Of a stretch of 12,002 nucleotides of DNA, positions 10,600 to 12,002 are shown in pieces. The position numbers and the translations under genes are program-made. The stretch comes from Prevotella sp. Its GTDB lineage: Bacteria; Bacteroidota; Bacteroidia; Bacteroidales; Bacteroidaceae. The notes below the pieces were generated by a model. It saw only the letters and a program-made list of their open reading frames with translations. It was not told where the DNA came from and ran no database searches. Numbering within the stretch: the stretch's first letter is position 1; every line of letters starts with the position of its first letter. Location of the stretch: the NCBI GenBank assembly GCA_021203915.1, contig JAJQAI010000275.1, positions 1 to 12,002 of the forward strand, in the 5' to 3' direction.

Positions 10600-12002
10600 T
10601 TATTTTAAATATTGTTCGAAATATTGCGTTATTCTCTCATGTAAGTGTACACTTTGGTGACCCATCATATTGTGAGGCTCTTCGGGGTATACGAAAAAAT
10701 CGGGTTGTTTACCTTCTAAAATACAAGCCTCGATAAAGGATAGAGCGTGTTGCGGAACAACAGTTGAATCCTCGCCTCCGATGATAATTTCAAGTTTACC
10801 CTTAAGCTGGGAGGCTTTATCTAAAAGACTCGCTTGAGAGTACCCTTCGGGGTTATTTTCAGGCGTGCCCATATATCTTTCGGTATACATGACCTCATAG
10901 TATTTCCAATCAATTACAGGACCTCCGGCTACACCAACTTTGAATAAATCTGGATATTGGGTCATCATAGTAATTGTCATAAAACCCCCAAAACTCCAGC
11001 CATGAACGCCGATACGCGTGGAATCAACAAAGGGGAGTGTCTTTAAGAACTCTACACCTTTTATTTGGTCTTTTGTTTCTTCTATACCAAGATGATGGAA
11101 GGTTGCCTGCTCAAATTCTATTCCACGGTCTTTTGAGCCTCTATTGTCAAGGATGAAGAGTAAATATCCTTTTTGTGCCATATAAGTCTCCCAGCCACGA
11201 GAGTAGTAATGCCAACGTGCTTCCACGTTACGTGAACCTGGTCCACCATAAACATATATTATTGTAGGATATTTTTTATTTTCATCAAAATCTATAGGTT
11301 TAACCATTCTATAGTATAGGTCAGTTACTCCATCTGCAGCCTTTATAGTTCCAGAGGAAAACTCTGGACATTTCATTTCTTCCCATGGGTCTTTGGATGT
11401 AAAATATGGCACAAAAGATAAATTACTCGTGTTTACAATATTGATAGAAAGTGGAACATCAGGCTCAGTATAGTTATCAAATAGCCACTCACCAGAGGAA
11501 GAAAGTGTTTTATCATGGTGCCCACTTTCTTCTATAATGTTGGCGTGACATCCTTTGCCGTTATCAAGAAGTTTACGCTTTCCTGAAGAGATATCTACCG
11601 AATAGATATTGTTTTGAATAGGACAGCTTTCTGTAGAAAGAATGATTGCTGTTTTTTTTGCTTTGTTGAATCCAAGAAGATCAATTGTAACCCAAGAGCC
11701 TTCAGTTATTTGCTTTATTTGTTTTCCTGAGGTATCAAATAGGTATAGGTGATTATAACCATCCTTTTGACTTTGCAAAATAAACTTACTTTCATCCCAA
11801 GGAATAAATGAAATAGGTGTCATAGGATGCACGTATTTATCGCTATGCTCAGAGTAAAGAACTTTTTTTCTTTCTCCAGTAGATGCATCATATCTAACAA
11901 GCCAAAAATCGGTTTGCTCCCTATTGAGCTCAATCATATATATATCCTTTGAATCAGGACTCCATGAGATATTTGAAAAATACCTATTGGTTGGATCACC
12001 TG
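10600..12002 (-). CDS. Dipeptidyl peptidase IV-type serine peptidase (family S9B), N-terminus beyond window
   Basis: Releases X-Pro (or X-Ala) dipeptides from the N-termini of peptides. In Bacteroidetes such enzymes are usually exported to the periplasm, supporting growth on protein, but the signal peptide lies outside this window. The frame is open to the right edge: the codons before the ATG at 11937 read [21 protein letters not shown], a typical S9B stretch, so that ATG is not the start. The visible 466 residues comprise the second part of the beta-propeller (blades with [17 protein letters not shown] and [15 protein letters not shown]) and the full alpha/beta-hydrolase domain: [11 protein letters not shown] (oxyanion-hole tyrosine), [20 protein letters not shown] with nucleophile Ser at 10993-10995, GGEDSTVVP with Asp at 10768-10770, and EEPHNMMG with His at 10672-10674. 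The triad is complete. It is the first gene of the block in view. A close S9 relative with other specificity is the main alternative. Confidence 0.93.
   Translation of the reverse strand, partial: GDPTNRYFSNISWSPDSKDIYMIELNREQTDFWLVRYDASTGERKKVLYSEHSDKYVHPMTPISFIPWDESKFILQSQKDGYNHLYLFDTSGKQIKQITEGSWVTIDLLGFNKAKKTAIILSTESCPIQNNIYSVDISSGKRKLLDNGKGCHANIIEESGHHDKTLSSSGEWLFDNYTEPDVPLSINIVNTSNLSFVPYFTSKDPWEEMKCPEFSSGTIKAADGVTDLYYRMVKPIDFDENKKYPTIIYVYGGPGSRNVEARWHYYSRGWETYMAQKGYLLFILDNRGSKDRGIEFEQATFHHLGIEETKDQIKGVEFLKTLPFVDSTRIGVHGWSFGGFMTITMMTQYPDLFKVGVAGGPVIDWKYYEVMYTERYMGTPENNPEGYSQASLLDKASQLKGKLEIIIGGEDSTVVPQHALSFIEACILEGKQPDFFVYPEEPHNMMGHQSVHLHERITQYFEQYLK

Noticed and set aside
10419..10736. 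Plus-strand open frame of 105 codons, and similar shorter ones at 997-1209, 3732-3920, 6781-6984, 7009-7209, 7932-8192 and 8709-8936
   Set aside because: Each lies opposite a well-supported minus-strand gene and resembles no known protein; they are antisense shadows.

Overview
This 12 kb window holds a single run of genes, all on the minus strand. It most likely comes from the order Bacteroidales (phylum Bacteroidetes). The evidence is the gene content and protein style: a prolyl dipeptidyl peptidase of the S9B type common in this phylum, a DUF2723 multi-membrane protein beginning with the phylum's FWDCPEF...HPPGAP signature, a short cytosolic-looking NodB deacetylase of a type typical of the group, a short QueG, AT-rich DNA, and almost no recognisable Shine-Dalgarno sequences. 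I cannot name a genus.

Layout in the direction of transcription (from 12002 down to 1). (1) A DPP-IV-like serine peptidase whose N-terminus lies beyond the window, then purD 8 bp later, then an unrecognised ~10-helix membrane protein, then a YqaA-type DedA/VTT membrane protein that overlaps it by 16 bp. (2) A 101-bp AT-rich gap, the longest intergenic stretch here, with a weak Bacteroidetes-type promoter candidate and a perfect 16-bp palindrome. (3) A DUF2723 integral membrane protein (probable GT-C-type glycosyltransferase) cut by one in-frame TGA at codon 766, with the same frame open for 343 more codons. It is followed 12 bp later by a polysaccharide deacetylase, and this overlaps queG by 23 bp. 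(4) ligA, a stand-alone B3/B4 tRNA-editing-like protein, and the first 78 codons of a maltose/galactoside-type sugar O-acetyltransferase that leaves the window on the left.

The short gaps and overlaps suggest one or two long operons mixing housekeeping functions (purine synthesis, queuosine in tRNA, DNA ligation, possible tRNA proofreading) with envelope and peptide functions (dipeptidyl peptidase, DUF2723, deacetylase, YqaA). There are no plus-strand genes, RNA genes, mobile elements or CRISPR arrays that I can support, and no gene-free stretch longer than about 100 bp.

The two points most worth a second look are the lone TGA in an otherwise intact 1,109-codon DUF2723 frame, and a strong hairpin plus T7 tract, shaped like an intrinsic terminator, inside codons 11-21 of queG, just past the stop codon of the overlapping deacetylase gene. 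I found no clear evidence of a wholly new multi-gene system.
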